The notes beneath the pieces were generated by a model. It did no database searches, was not told where the DNA came from, and worked only from the letters and a program-made list of their open reading frames with translations. This document shows, one piece after another, positions 8,979 through 18,067 of a DNA stretch of 64,000 nt (position 1 is the first letter of the stretch; each line of letters begins with the position of its first letter). The DNA lies in the NCBI GenBank assembly GCA_017440805.1, contig JAFSGN010000022.1, forward strand, positions 310,225 through 374,224, read 5' to 3'. The DNA is from Clostridia bacterium. Lineage in GTDB: Bacteria; Bacillota; Clostridia; Oscillospirales; SIG627. The position numbers and the translations under genes are program-made.

Positions 8979-10187
8979 ATGAACAACAAGAAAATTACAT
9001 GTCTTCTCACACTGATTTTATCTGCAATTATGATGATGTCAATGTTAGTTTCCTGCAACAATGAAGTTGTAAACAACGGCGAGCAATCGGATAATAACCA
9101 GGTTGCCACGGATGATATGTTTGATTTTTCTGAACTTGATATATCCACCGTATCCTACTTCAAACCCGAGGGTGAGCAGACAGGATACATTGAAAACAAT
9201 GGTGAAAAAATTGTTCCTGAATATGTTTTGAAAATAAACGGTATTCCTGTATCTATCGAAGAATACAGATATCCGTATCTTAATGAAAAATTCCGTCTTG
9301 ACGGTGGAGACGATACTCTCTGGACCGAAGAGGCAGCCGAAGAAAACCGTCTTACTGCTGAAGATGCGGAAACGGTAAAAAACAATACTGTAAACTACCT
9401 CAAGCAAACTATGATTTTCCAATTTTTAGCCGCAAAATATAATGTTTCCCTCTCAGAAGAAGAGATTAAACAGGTTGATGACCTTATGCAATCCACAAGA
9501 GACAGTTTCAATGCCGAAGACAGCGACTACACATACGAAGAAGCATTGAACGAATCATATCTCACCGATGCATATTTGCGTTACGGAAATCTTAATGCCT
9601 CACTTTCAAACAAGGTGTTCTCCGCTTTCTACATTGACGAAAACGCTCCGTTAAAGTTTTCTGCAGAACAGGCAGTTCAGTATCTCAAAGACAGTGATTA
9701 TATAAGAGCACAGCACATCCTTATTAAATTCCCCGATGAACCCACTGAGGGAACTGAAGAGGAAATTGCTGCGGCAGTTGCGCAGAATAAAGCCGATACA
9801 TTAAAAAAAGCCGAAGAGGTTCTTGAAAAAGTTAATGCCGGCGAAGATTTCATGACTCTGGTTGAACAGTACAACGAAGACCCCGGTATGGGAATTTACG
9901 GAGAAGACGGATATTATTTCACAAAAGGAGTAATGGTTGAGGAATTTGAAAATGCTGCCTACGCTCTTGAAGAAGGTGCTACCAGCGGCCTTGTTGAAAC
10001 ATCATTCGGATACCATATAATCAAAAGACTCCCGCTTGAAGCTGATTATATACTTGAAAACGCTGCAACCTATCTTGTACCTGCATATTCATCAGATTTC
10101 ACCGACAAGATTAACTCCGGTGTTGAATCACTCACCATCGAATACGCGCCCGAATACGAACTTATAACCCCCTCAACACTTTTCTGA
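8979..10187 (+). CDS. Secreted PpiC-type peptidyl-prolyl isomerase lipoprotein
   Basis: A 402-residue lipoprotein. The signal peptide ends in lipobox LVSC with the lipidated Cys at about residue 26. An N-terminal SurA/PrsA-like helical region (about residues 70-240) precedes a parvulin domain (about residues 240-350: AQHILIKF at the start, FGYHIIK at the end). Members assist folding of exported proteins at the outside of the membrane, like PrsA. It is probably processed by LspA encoded at 4.6 kb. The SD AAAGGAG precedes the ATG. A strong terminator follows. The match to parvulin is clear; the true client proteins are unknown. Confidence 0.9.
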   Translation: MNNKKITCLLTLILSAIMMMSMLVSCNNEVVNNGEQSDNNQVATDDMFDFSELDISTVSYFKPEGEQTGYIENNGEKIVPEYVLKINGIPVSIEEYRYPYLNEKFRLDGGDDTLWTEEAAEENRLTAEDAETVKNNTVNYLKQTMIFQFLAAKYNVSLSEEEIKQVDDLMQSTRDSFNAEDSDYTYEEALNESYLTDAYLRYGNLNASLSNKVFSAFYIDENAPLKFSAEQAVQYLKDSDYIRAQHILIKFPDEPTEGTEEEIAAAVAQNKADTLKKAEEVLEKVNAGEDFMTLVEQYNEDPGMGIYGEDGYYFTKGVMVEEFENAAYALEEGATSGLVETSFGYHIIKRLPLEADYILENAATYLVPAYSSDFTDKINSGVESLTIEYAPEYELITPSTLF

Positions 10188-10205
10188 TATTAAATTTATA
10201 ATATT

Positions 10206-10240
10206 GTATCACGGTGCAATTTGCATCGTGATACTTTTTT
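10206..10240 (+). terminator. Strong intrinsic terminator
   Basis: A 14-bp stem (arms 10206-10219 and 10221-10234, one G-U pair) is followed directly by six T residues at 10235-10240. It ends the parvulin gene. The SD of the next gene (GGAGG, 10241-10245) begins immediately after the T tract. Confidence 0.9.
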
Positions 10241-10250
10241 GGAGGCCCCT

Positions 10251-11045
10251 ATGCTGATAGATTTCCACACTCATGTTTTTCCTGACACCCTTGCAAGTCG
10301 GGCAATAGGTGTACTTTGTTCCAACCTGCGAATCCCCATTACCCCGGTACATAACGGTACTGTTTCAAGCCTGAAAGAACGAATGGCAGAATGGAATATA
10401 GACAAGTCTGTTGTTGTTCCCATTGTAACAAAGGAATCCCAGACCAGAACACTGAATGAATGGGCGCAAAGTATTGCCGATGACAAAATTATACCCTTCG
10501 GCAGTATCTTCCCCCACGGCGGACACTACAAAGAAGATATAGATTTTATATGTTCTCTCGGACTGAAAGGATTGAAATTTCACGCGGAATATCAGGATTT
10601 TGTACTTGACAGCCCTGAAATGATTAAAATTTATGACTATGCTCTTTCCAAAAATCTCATTATAATTCATCATGCGGGATATGATTACGGCATGCCGCCA
10701 CCATATAAAAGCAGTCCGAAACAATTTTTAAACATTTCAAAGCAACTCAAAGGCGGCATAATAATAGCCGCCCATTTAGGCGGCCATGAACAATGGAACG
10801 ATGTATACGAATACCTGTGCGGGACAGATATATATCTGGAAACATCTATGGGATTTGAATACTATGGAGCAGAAATGTTCAAAAAAATAGTTGCAAAACA
10901 TGGTGCAGACAAAATTCTGTTTGGTTCCGATTCACCCTGGAGCAATGCTTTATATGACTTTAATGCTTTGAAAAGCAGCGGTATTGAACAATCTGCCATA
11001 GACGCTATTACGCATCAAAATGCAGAAATAATTTTGGGGCTTTAA
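10251..11045 (+). CDS. Amidohydrolase-2 family metal-dependent hydrolase
   Basis: A 264-residue TIM-barrel hydrolase. It begins with the metal motif DFHTH (residues 3-7); further ligands are IHHAGYDYG near residue 140, AAHLGG near 167 and GSDSPW near 224. The family hydrolyses or decarboxylates small cyclic or aromatic substrates; the substrate is unknown. The ATG at 10251 was chosen over an upstream in-frame start because a GGAGG lies 5 nt before it and the upstream part would lie inside a terminator hairpin. No promoter fits between that terminator and the SD. The gene converges on rlmA with a 13-nt gap. Confidence 0.85.
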   Translation: MLIDFHTHVFPDTLASRAIGVLCSNLRIPITPVHNGTVSSLKERMAEWNIDKSVVVPIVTKESQTRTLNEWAQSIADDKIIPFGSIFPHGGHYKEDIDFICSLGLKGLKFHAEYQDFVLDSPEMIKIYDYALSKNLIIIHHAGYDYGMPPPYKSSPKQFLNISKQLKGGIIIAAHLGGHEQWNDVYEYLCGTDIYLETSMGFEYYGAEMFKKIVAKHGADKILFGSDSPWSNALYDFNALKSSGIEQSAIDAITHQNAEIILGL

Positions 11046-11058
11046 TATTCCAGACAGA

Positions 11059-11871
11059 TTATTCTTTTTGGTATACAAGAAGGTGAAATTCTGTCCGTGT
11101 TTCCAGATATGATGTATTTTTCAGTCTCTCATGACCTTCAACATCTGTTTTCCAAAAATACGGTGTCATACTGAATAACGCATAAATCAACTCGCTGTTT
11201 TCCAGTACAAGAGACGATTGTATCGGAATGCGTTTGACGAACTTAAATCCCTCGTAATTACTTTCCGTAACCTGGTTTTCATACGGATTGTTGTACAATA
11301 TTTTCTTCATTTCCAACAGATGAACAGGTCCCGGAACTGCAATAACCAGGTATCCGCATTTTTTCAACACCCTGCAAAATTCCCTGTCGGCAAGAGGAGA
11401 AAAAATACTAAGAACAAAATCCGCACACTCATCCGCAACAGGCATATCATATACGCCTGCAACGGCATAACTTATATTTTTATTATTATTTGATGCATAT
11501 TTTATTGCAAACTTTGAAATATCGATACCCACGATATTGCTTTTAGGCAGACTGCTTTTTATAATTTTATCATAGTACCCCTGACCGCACCCGGCATCTA
11601 CAATAACAGGTTCATCTCCTAAACTGTATTCCCTGCAAACATCGGCTATTCCATCGGCAAAAACTTTATATCCCCCGCTCTCAAGAAAAACCGTTCTTGA
11701 TTTTACCATTTCTTTGTTGTCTCCCGGTACTGCCGAATTTGCCTTTCCTGAAGGCAAGAGATTCACATACCCTTCTTTTGCGATATCAAATGTATGGCAA
11801 TTCCGGCACACATAACTTTTTCCGTCCCGTTCAAGAACGGATTTACATACCGGACAAATAAAAAAACTCAT
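11059..11871 (-). CDS. rlmA: RlmA-type 23S rRNA (guanine-N1) methyltransferase
   Basis: A 270-residue SAM-dependent methyltransferase. The N-terminal zinc-finger has CPVC and CRNC pairs (from residue 5), followed by the RlmA signature of EGYVNLL near residue 32; SAM motif I is DAGCGQGYY near residue 91. RlmA enzymes methylate N1 of G745 or G748 in 23S rRNA helix 35. The start at 11871 was chosen because GAAAGG lies 8 nt upstream; an alternative GTG three codons earlier would overlap the SD. It is the only gene on this strand in the region. Confidence 0.88.
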   Translation of the reverse strand: MSFFICPVCKSVLERDGKSYVCRNCHTFDIAKEGYVNLLPSGKANSAVPGDNKEMVKSRTVFLESGGYKVFADGIADVCREYSLGDEPVIVDAGCGQGYYDKIIKSSLPKSNIVGIDISKFAIKYASNNNKNISYAVAGVYDMPVADECADFVLSIFSPLADREFCRVLKKCGYLVIAVPGPVHLLEMKKILYNNPYENQVTESNYEGFKFVKRIPIQSSLVLENSELIYALFSMTPYFWKTDVEGHERLKNTSYLETRTEFHLLVYQKE

Positions 11872-11895
11872 CACTATCACCTTTCTTCAACATAT

Positions 11896-11924
11896 ATATT
11901 ATACTTTTTTTCGGAAAAAGTCAA
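11896..11924 (-). promoter_or_regulatory. Possible promoter for rlmA
   Basis: On the minus strand TTGACT (11919-11924) is followed after 17 bp by TAATAT, or after 15 bp by TATAAT (11898-11903). The -35 is near consensus and the element lies about 25 nt before the rlmA start. Confidence 0.45.
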
Positions 11925-11997
11925 GCAGAGCATTGCTTCGGTAACCGCAAATTCTATGAAATGATTAATAAAAAATGTGAAAATTTTCATTTGTATA

Positions 11998-12026
11998 TTG
12001 AAATTTTTATTTGGTAGTAGTATAAT
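11998..12026 (+). promoter_or_regulatory. Vegetative promoter for ilvE
   Basis: TTGAAA at 11998-12003 and a perfect TATAAT at 12021-12026, separated by 17 bp. The expected start point is about 33 nt before the ilvE ATG. The surrounding DNA is very A+T rich. Confidence 0.75.
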
Positions 12027-12065
12027 ATAAATTAGTATAATATTTCAATTATCCGGAGGTTCAAT

Positions 12066-13130
12066 ATGTTAAATATCAAAATTGAAAAAACTACTTCTCC
12101 CCGTCAGAAACCCGACTATAATAATCTCGGTTTCGGCCGTCATTTCACCGACCATATGTTTATTATGGATTACTCCGACGGAACATGGAATAATCCGAGA
12201 ATAGTGCCGTACAACGACATTACCCTCTCTCCTGCCGCAATGGTTTTCCACTACGGTCAGGAAATGTTTGAAGGTCTTAAAGCATATTACACAAAAGACG
12301 GCAACATTCAACTCTTCCGTCCCCAGAAGAATATCGAAAGAATGAACCGTACAAATGACCGTATCTGTATTCCCAGAATCAATCCCGATGATGCTTTACA
12401 GGCAATTAAGGCTATTGTAGAGGTTGACAAAGAATGGATACCTACCAGCGAAGGAACATCTCTTTACATCCGTCCTTTTATTATTGCAACTGAACCGCAT
12501 CTGGGTGTTGCTCCTTCAAAAACATATATGTTTATTATCATCCTTTCTCCTGTTGCTTCCTACTATGCCGAAGGTCTTAATCCTGTAAAAATTTATATTG
12601 AAAACAAATATGTCCGTGCTGTAAAGGGCGGTACAGGTTTTGCAAAAATAGGCGGCAACTATGTTGCTTCTCTCAAGGCACAGATGGATGCCAAGGAATT
12701 GGGATATTCCCAGGTACTCTGGCTTGACGGTGTTGAACACAAATATGTTGACGAAGTCGGTGCAATGAATGTTTTCTTTGTTATAGGTGATGAGGTGGTT
12801 ACTCCCTCTCTTGACGAAGGAAGCATACTTCCCGGTGTTACCCGTGATTCCTGCCTTGCTTTGCTGAAAAAATGGGGTATCAAGGCTACTGAACGCCGTA
12901 TTTCTGTTGATGAACTTGCACAGGCTTATGACAGAGGCGAATTAAAAGAGGTTTTCGGAACAGGAACTGCTGCGGTTATTTCTCCTGTGGGTGAACTCAA
13001 CTACAACGGAAAAATCATGACTATAAATGACGGCAAAATCGGAACTATATCCCAGAAACTCTACGATGTGATGACCGGTATTCAGTGGGGTAATCTTGCT
13101 GATGACATGGGCTGGATTGAAAGAGTTTAA
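12066..13130 (+). CDS. ilvE: Branched-chain amino acid aminotransferase
   Basis: A 354-residue class IV PLP aminotransferase that makes or degrades leucine, isoleucine and valine. The PLP lysine is in the FAKIGGNY motif (Lys194), the equivalent of the conserved KxGGNY lysine in the longer, eukaryote-like BCAT subgroup. The GQEMFEGLKAY stretch near residue 62 and GTAAVISPVG near residue 299 fit the same subgroup. CCGGAGG lies 7 nt before the ATG. It has its own promoter and is followed by a hairpin terminator, so it is probably a single-gene unit. Confidence 0.95.
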   Translation: MLNIKIEKTTSPRQKPDYNNLGFGRHFTDHMFIMDYSDGTWNNPRIVPYNDITLSPAAMVFHYGQEMFEGLKAYYTKDGNIQLFRPQKNIERMNRTNDRICIPRINPDDALQAIKAIVEVDKEWIPTSEGTSLYIRPFIIATEPHLGVAPSKTYMFIIILSPVASYYAEGLNPVKIYIENKYVRAVKGGTGFAKIGGNYVASLKAQMDAKELGYSQVLWLDGVEHKYVDEVGAMNVFFVIGDEVVTPSLDEGSILPGVTRDSCLALLKKWGIKATERRISVDELAQAYDRGELKEVFGTGTAAVISPVGELNYNGKIMTINDGKIGTISQKLYDVMTGIQWGNLADDMGWIERV

Positions 13131-13170
13131 TAATCGTGCCGTATAAGGATAAAAGTTTTACAAATAATAG

Positions 13171-13212
13171 TAAAGATACCTCCGCTGATACTGCGGCGGA
13201 GGTGTCTTTAAA
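13171..13212 (+). terminator. Probable terminator after ilvE
   Basis: A 15-bp stem (13171-13185 with 13196-13210, one G-U pair, 10-nt loop) ends in TCTTTA. It lies 40 nt after the ilvE stop and before the ATG chosen for the next gene. The T tract is short. Confidence 0.65.
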
Positions 13213-13228
13213 TCCGGGGCAAGCAATA

Positions 13229-14353
13229 ATGTCTTACAGGGATAATAATAAATCTCACCTTGATAAAAGCACTCCCTTTTATCTGAGAGCCTTTTTTATA
13301 CTCTGCATTTTCAGTCTTATTTGCTTTGCCCTTCTTTTCATTTACAGACTAAACAGTAATTTTTCGGAATTTTTTGTGCGGTATATTTCTTCACCGGTGC
13401 GTATGTGCCTTGGTGCTGTTACATCTGTATTCCCCTTTTCACTTGCCGAAAGTATTTTTATGCTGGTTCTTATATGCGCGGTACCGGTCTGCATATTTTT
13501 AAAGCCGACAAAAAAGAACATCATTATTATTCTGATGTTTTCCCTTGTTCTTTTTGATTTGTTTGCAATTACAGTTGCTCCGTCATATCACAGAACACCG
13601 CTATATATAAATCTGGGTATTGAAAACAGGGATATAACCCCTAAGAGACTCAAAAACACCTGTAGTATTATGGTGGAAATGCTTAATCAGTGTGCGTCGG
13701 ATATTTATTACGGTTCTGACGGAAAAAGTTATTCAACCGACAATTTGTCCGAAATGTCACAGGAAATTTTGAATTGCTATCGTTCCCTGTGTCAGCGGTA
13801 TGACTTTATCTTTCCCGTAGGGTTTAACGCAAAACCCATAGCACTCAGTGTGCCGTTAACATATCTGCACATTTCGGGAATATACACATTTTATACCGGA
13901 GAGGCAAATATAAATACAAATTATCCCGACTATATTATTCCTCACACAATAGCACACGAAATGGCCCACTCAAGAGGGATTTTCAATGAGGGGGATGCAA
14001 ATTTCGTAGGCTTTATTGCGTGTCTTGAAAGCGACAACCCGTATATTCGTTACTCGGGCATTATAAACATATTTCCGTATGTTGCAAATGCTTTGTATTC
14101 TGCAGACCCCTCTGCTTACGGCGAAGTGATGCATAACATGACATATTTGGTTTTTGAAGAGATGGATTCATTTTCAAAGTTTTTTGAAAAATACAGTTCT
14201 TCAAAAGTGGCACAGATATCCGGTTCTGTAAACGACGCTCTTCTGAAAGCAAACGGTCAGGAAGAGGGTATCAACTCATACGGTCTGGTTGTTGACCTTA
14301 CAGTGAATTATCTGGAGGAAAAGTATAATGAATCAATCGGAACAGAAAATTAG
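13229..14353 (+). CDS. DUF3810 family membrane metalloprotease-like protein
   Basis: A 374-residue protein from this start. It has about three N-terminal membrane segments (within residues 15-125) and an extracytoplasmic region with HEMAH (residues 243-247), an HExxH zinc motif, followed by NEGDANF, the pattern of DUF3810 proteins. The family is thought to be membrane zinc peptidases by motif only; no substrate is known. A GTG start at 13136 is also open, but the 31 extra residues are low in complexity and would overlap the ilvE terminator hairpin, so ATG 13229 (GGGG at 13216-13219) is preferred with moderate confidence. The stop overlaps the next gene by 26 nt. Confidence 0.75.
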   Translation: MSYRDNNKSHLDKSTPFYLRAFFILCIFSLICFALLFIYRLNSNFSEFFVRYISSPVRMCLGAVTSVFPFSLAESIFMLVLICAVPVCIFLKPTKKNIIIILMFSLVLFDLFAITVAPSYHRTPLYINLGIENRDITPKRLKNTCSIMVEMLNQCASDIYYGSDGKSYSTDNLSEMSQEILNCYRSLCQRYDFIFPVGFNAKPIALSVPLTYLHISGIYTFYTGEANINTNYPDYIIPHTIAHEMAHSRGIFNEGDANFVGFIACLESDNPYIRYSGIINIFPYVANALYSADPSAYGEVMHNMTYLVFEEMDSFSKFFEKYSSSKVAQISGSVNDALLKANGQEEGINSYGLVVDLTVNYLEEKYNESIGTEN

Positions 14354-15506
14354 ACTGAAAACAACAGAAAACTCTCTGAGAATTCTGTCCTTGTTTTTGT
14401 GTGTTGTTTTATTGTTGTCATTTGTTCCCGTTATAACGACAACGGCTACCGATATACCACTGCTTTATTTAAACGATTCTTTCTTCTCAGATTGGGAAAT
14501 CACTCCTCCGTACACTGTTGACGGCGTTGTATATATACCAATAACAATGTTTACAGCACTTGACACTGTGTACTATTACTCAAATCCGGATGTAGGAACT
14601 TTTTATCTCCAGAACAGCCTTACAAAAGAATACCTTTCATTTTCTCTCAAAAGCGGAAGTGCATATAACGGTACCTCCATAATAAAAATGAATATAAAGG
14701 TATTTCATGATACTATATATCTTCCCGCGTTGGAAACAGTAAAAAGACTTGGTCTGTTTCTGGAAATGAATCCGGAAAATACCATAGTAAGATTAAGCGA
14801 CACCTCTGCAAAACTTCCTTTCAGCAAATTAATATCTCTCTACACCCCCATAACCGAACCCGTCGTAACTCCTCCGTCAAATAACGATACTCCGCCGGCA
14901 CAACCTGATGAAAACGATAATACAGATAATCCTCCGGATGTTGTTGAACCTGTGCCGGTCATTATTCCCTGCGATGTATCGATTGGTTTTAAAAACCCAG
15001 ACCCCAAAAATCTTGACAAACTGATAGTTGCTCTTGAAAGCAAAAAACTTCCCGCTTCATTTTTCCTGTCATCCGATTATATTGAAAATAACCCCAAAGA
15101 TGTTCTAAAAATTTATTCTCACGGATATTCAATCGGTATAGCAGTTTCAACCGATTATTCGGATAATTCTCAGATTATTTCCGATGTCAATCGTGCAAAT
15201 GACAATTTAAGAAGAATTATAAAACAAAAAACCCGTATTTTGTTAATACGCAATAACAAAAACAATCTTTTGGATTTTCTGTCAGAAAATGGTTTCACTC
15301 CTCACATATTTGACTTTGAGTCTCCCGCAAACCCCAAGACTTCAAAACAGGTAACCGACAGTATAAAAGAATATCTTCCGGGGCGTTCTAAAATAAAATT
15401 GCTTATAGGAAGCGATATCTTTTCGATTACCTCATTATACGAAACAGGAGATTTTTTGAACGGTAACGATATTATTAATCTGTATGGAATAGACGAAACG
15501 GTATAA
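14328..15506 (+). CDS. Secreted protein: stalk-like domain plus degenerate NodB-like domain
   Basis: A 392-residue protein. A membrane segment or signal peptide is at about residues 18-38. Residues about 45-165 look like the copper-amine-oxidase N-terminal ('stalk') domain: hydrophobic strands with YIPITMF and YLPALETVKRLG. A Pro/Asn/Asp linker (about 180-212) follows. Residues about 214-385 resemble a polysaccharide-deacetylase (NodB) fold (PASFFLSSDYI, then HGYSIGIAVST) but the metal and catalytic motifs are gone: IGFKNP at residue 219 where FDDGP is expected, and AVSTDYS (residues 272-278) where an HSxxH is expected. It is probably non-catalytic, perhaps wall-binding. It is 16 nt upstream of walR, so likely co-transcribed. 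The domain assignment is by eye. Confidence 0.6.
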   Translation: MNQSEQKIRLKTTENSLRILSLFLCVVLLLSFVPVITTTATDIPLLYLNDSFFSDWEITPPYTVDGVVYIPITMFTALDTVYYYSNPDVGTFYLQNSLTKEYLSFSLKSGSAYNGTSIIKMNIKVFHDTIYLPALETVKRLGLFLEMNPENTIVRLSDTSAKLPFSKLISLYTPITEPVVTPPSNNDTPPAQPDENDNTDNPPDVVEPVPVIIPCDVSIGFKNPDPKNLDKLIVALESKKLPASFFLSSDYIENNPKDVLKIYSHGYSIGIAVSTDYSDNSQIISDVNRANDNLRRIIKQKTRILLIRNNKNNLLDFLSENGFTPHIFDFESPANPKTSKQVTDSIKEYLPGRSKIKLLIGSDIFSITSLYETGDFLNGNDIINLYGIDETV

Positions 15507-15522
15507 CGAAAGGCGAATTTGT

Positions 15523-16224
15523 ATGAACAAAAACATCTTGATAGTAGAAGACGAAAAAACCATTGCAGAAATTCTGCTTTTTAATATAAAGAAAAACGGA
15601 TTTGACGCCAAAGCCGTCTACGACGGAAACAGCGGCCTTGATGAGGCACTCTCCGGTAAATACGACCTTATTCTTCTGGACCTTATGCTTCCCGGTATGG
15701 ATGGTTTTGAAATATGCCGAAGAGTCCGTGAGGTAAATGATACACCTATAATTATGCTTACTGCACGCGAAGAAGAGGCTGATAAGGTAATGGGGCTGGA
15801 ATTAGGTGCAGACGATTATATGACCAAACCTTTCAGTATAAACGAACTCTTAAGCCGAATAAAAGCAAATATCCGTCGTTTTTCAAACGAAATGGTTACC
15901 CGCAAAATCACCGAAAATGTAATTAAGGTAGGAGCCGTTACCATTAATAACGAAAGTTATGAAATAACAAAAGGCGATGTAAAACTGGACCTTACCAAAA
16001 AAGAATATGAGGTTGTGGCTTTTCTTGCCAAAAATTTAGGAAAAGTATACTCCCGGGAGCAGTTAATGGAAGAAATATGGGGATATGACGGTTTTTACGG
16101 CGATATGCGTACTGTGGATGTTACCATTGCCCGTCTGAGAAAAAAACTTGAAGATAACCCTTCCCTTCCCGAATATATACAAACAAAAAAAGGTATCGGA
16201 TATTTCTTTGCCAAACCGGAATAA
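15523..16224 (+). CDS. walR: WalR/PhoP-type response regulator
   Basis: A 233-residue OmpR-family regulator: receiver domain (residues 4-118, acidic pocket EDE at 9-11, phospho-acceptor Asp53 in LLDLMLPG, switch Lys in MTKPFS) and a C-terminal winged helix (about 135-230). The following kinase and YycH/YycI-like genes identify it as WalR (YycF), the regulator that controls peptidoglycan hydrolases in Firmicutes. AACGAAAGGCG precedes the ATG. Its own targets cannot be seen here. Confidence 0.9.
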   Translation: MNKNILIVEDEKTIAEILLFNIKKNGFDAKAVYDGNSGLDEALSGKYDLILLDLMLPGMDGFEICRRVREVNDTPIIMLTAREEEADKVMGLELGADDYMTKPFSINELLSRIKANIRRFSNEMVTRKITENVIKVGAVTINNESYEITKGDVKLDLTKKEYEVVAFLAKNLGKVYSREQLMEEIWGYDGFYGDMRTVDVTIARLRKKLEDNPSLPEYIQTKKGIGYFFAKPE

Positions 16225-16242
16225 AAACTTTGGAGCATAACG

Positions 16243-18063
16243 ATGTTTAAAAAACTTCAATTCAAAATAGTGCTTATTATGATTGTCTTTATAACTCTTG
16301 TCATGGCAGTTATAGGCACTACTTTGCTTAACAATCTTTTTTCTTACTTTTCAGAAGAATTTAATAATCAACTGGATAGTTTTTTTGACAAAGAACACAT
16401 GGACATTTTAAGTGAAAGTCTCGAAAGCGCCAATTATGTTGAAAGTCTTAAGAACAAATTGAACGCCTATTCCTCATTTCTCGGAATAGACCCATACAGA
16501 AGTTTTTTCATACTTGATGCGTTCGGCGGATTTCTTGAAAGTAATTCAGGAGCAGATAACAAAGAAATTACGGTTCATAAAACTCCAAATCTTATTTCCG
16601 CCATTAATAATACAAATTTTGAAAACAAGGCTTCCAGAAAAGATTTTATAGATTATGCCGTAAGGCTTGATAACGGAGAACGAACTGCAATAATTTATAT
16701 TGTGGACACGCAGGAAGAAGTCCGCAGTATTGCAAACATAATATTCAACATTATTATTCAGGCACTGCTTATCGGAAGTGCCATTGCCCTTATACTTTCA
16801 TTTCTGTTATCAAAAGTAATATCCTCACCTATTCAAAAAATAACGGCTACTGCCACTCTTATTTCTGATGGTGACCTTTCCCAGCGGGTTGAAATTCACT
16901 CTGCCGACGAGATTGGTATTCTTGCCGAAACATTTAATACCATGGCACTGAAGTTAAAAAGCAATCTTGACGAAATAACCGGGGAAAGAGAAAAACTCAG
17001 CACAATTTTTTCATATCTGAAAGATGGTGTAATTGCTTTTAACTCTTACGGCGAAATACTTCACATAAATCAGACTGCAATTGATTTACTGAAAGATACT
17101 TACAGCGAAAACATATCTCTGCCGCAATTTATTTCCCTTTTGAACATTGACTATTCAGACAAGCAACTTGTAAAAGACACCTCTCTGGGAGACGGTAAAG
17201 TATTTTATAACATTAATTTCGGAAAGAAATTTATTGATATAAATTTCGGAAGTTTCAGTTTTGAACTTTCGGGCAGACCTTATATAGGCTATATTGTTGT
17301 TATTCACGATGTTACAGAGCATTTTGAACTTGAACTTGCCCGCCGTGAATTTGTTGCCAATGTTTCACACGAATTACGAACACCGCTCACCGGAATAAAA
17401 GGTGCGGCAGAAACCATAATGGAAAATCCTGACATACCCCCTGAACTTTCTTCTCATTTTCTTGAAATGATAATAACCGAATCTGACAGAATGACCCGTA
17501 TTGTACATGACCTTCTTATGCTTTCAAGACTTGATAACAATCGGGTTTCCTGGAAACTTTCTTCATTCTCTCCCCTTGAACTTATGAATAACCGTGTCGA
17601 AATAATGCAGCACGAAGCAAGAAGTCATAATCAGCAACTTATCGTGGAAAAAGAAAAAGGTGCTATTCCGGATATAACCGGCGACCGCGAAAAAATCGAC
17701 CAGGTGCTTACAAATGTAATTCAGAATGCACTGAAGTATACACAGGATAACGGTACAGTTACAGTATCAATTTCCTTTAAAAACCTGAAATCTCAAAAAA
17801 ACCTGAAAGATGGTCAATATGTTGTTCTTAAAGTAGAAGATAACGGTATCGGAATACCCAAAGACGACATTCCACATATTTTCGAACGGTTTTACCGGGT
17901 TGAAAAGGCGCGTTCCTCCGAAAAAGGCGGAACAGGATTGGGTCTTGCCATTTCAAAAGATATCGTAAATGCTCACGGCGGTGATATTACAATATCAAGT
18001 GTTCTCGAAAAAGGAACCTGTGTGAATATTTATCTGCCATTACAATGTTCTATCAAGGAGTAA
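16243..18063 (+). CDS. walK: WalK-type sensor histidine kinase
   Basis: A 606-residue membrane kinase. TM1 is at about residues 7-29, an extracellular sensor domain at 30-165, TM2 at about 168-190, HAMP at 190-243, a PAS domain at about 248-350, HisKA with the phospho-acceptor His376 in NVSHELRTPL, and HATPase with the GGTGLGLAI box near the end. This order (extracellular domain, HAMP, PAS, HisKA, HATPase) matches WalK. It phosphorylates WalR; YycH and YycI encoded just downstream normally modulate it at the membrane. Confidence 0.9.
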   Translation: MFKKLQFKIVLIMIVFITLVMAVIGTTLLNNLFSYFSEEFNNQLDSFFDKEHMDILSESLESANYVESLKNKLNAYSSFLGIDPYRSFFILDAFGGFLESNSGADNKEITVHKTPNLISAINNTNFENKASRKDFIDYAVRLDNGERTAIIYIVDTQEEVRSIANIIFNIIIQALLIGSAIALILSFLLSKVISSPIQKITATATLISDGDLSQRVEIHSADEIGILAETFNTMALKLKSNLDEITGEREKLSTIFSYLKDGVIAFNSYGEILHINQTAIDLLKDTYSENISLPQFISLLNIDYSDKQLVKDTSLGDGKVFYNINFGKKFIDINFGSFSFELSGRPYIGYIVVIHDVTEHFELELARREFVANVSHELRTPLTGIKGAAETIMENPDIPPELSSHFLEMIITESDRMTRIVHDLLMLSRLDNNRVSWKLSSFSPLELMNNRVEIMQHEARSHNQQLIVEKEKGAIPDITGDREKIDQVLTNVIQNALKYTQDNGTVTVSISFKNLKSQKNLKDGQYVVLKVEDNGIGIPKDDIPHIFERFYRVEKARSSEKGGTGLGLAISKDIVNAHGGDITISSVLEKGTCVNIYLPLQCSIKE

Positions 18064-18067
18064 TTGT

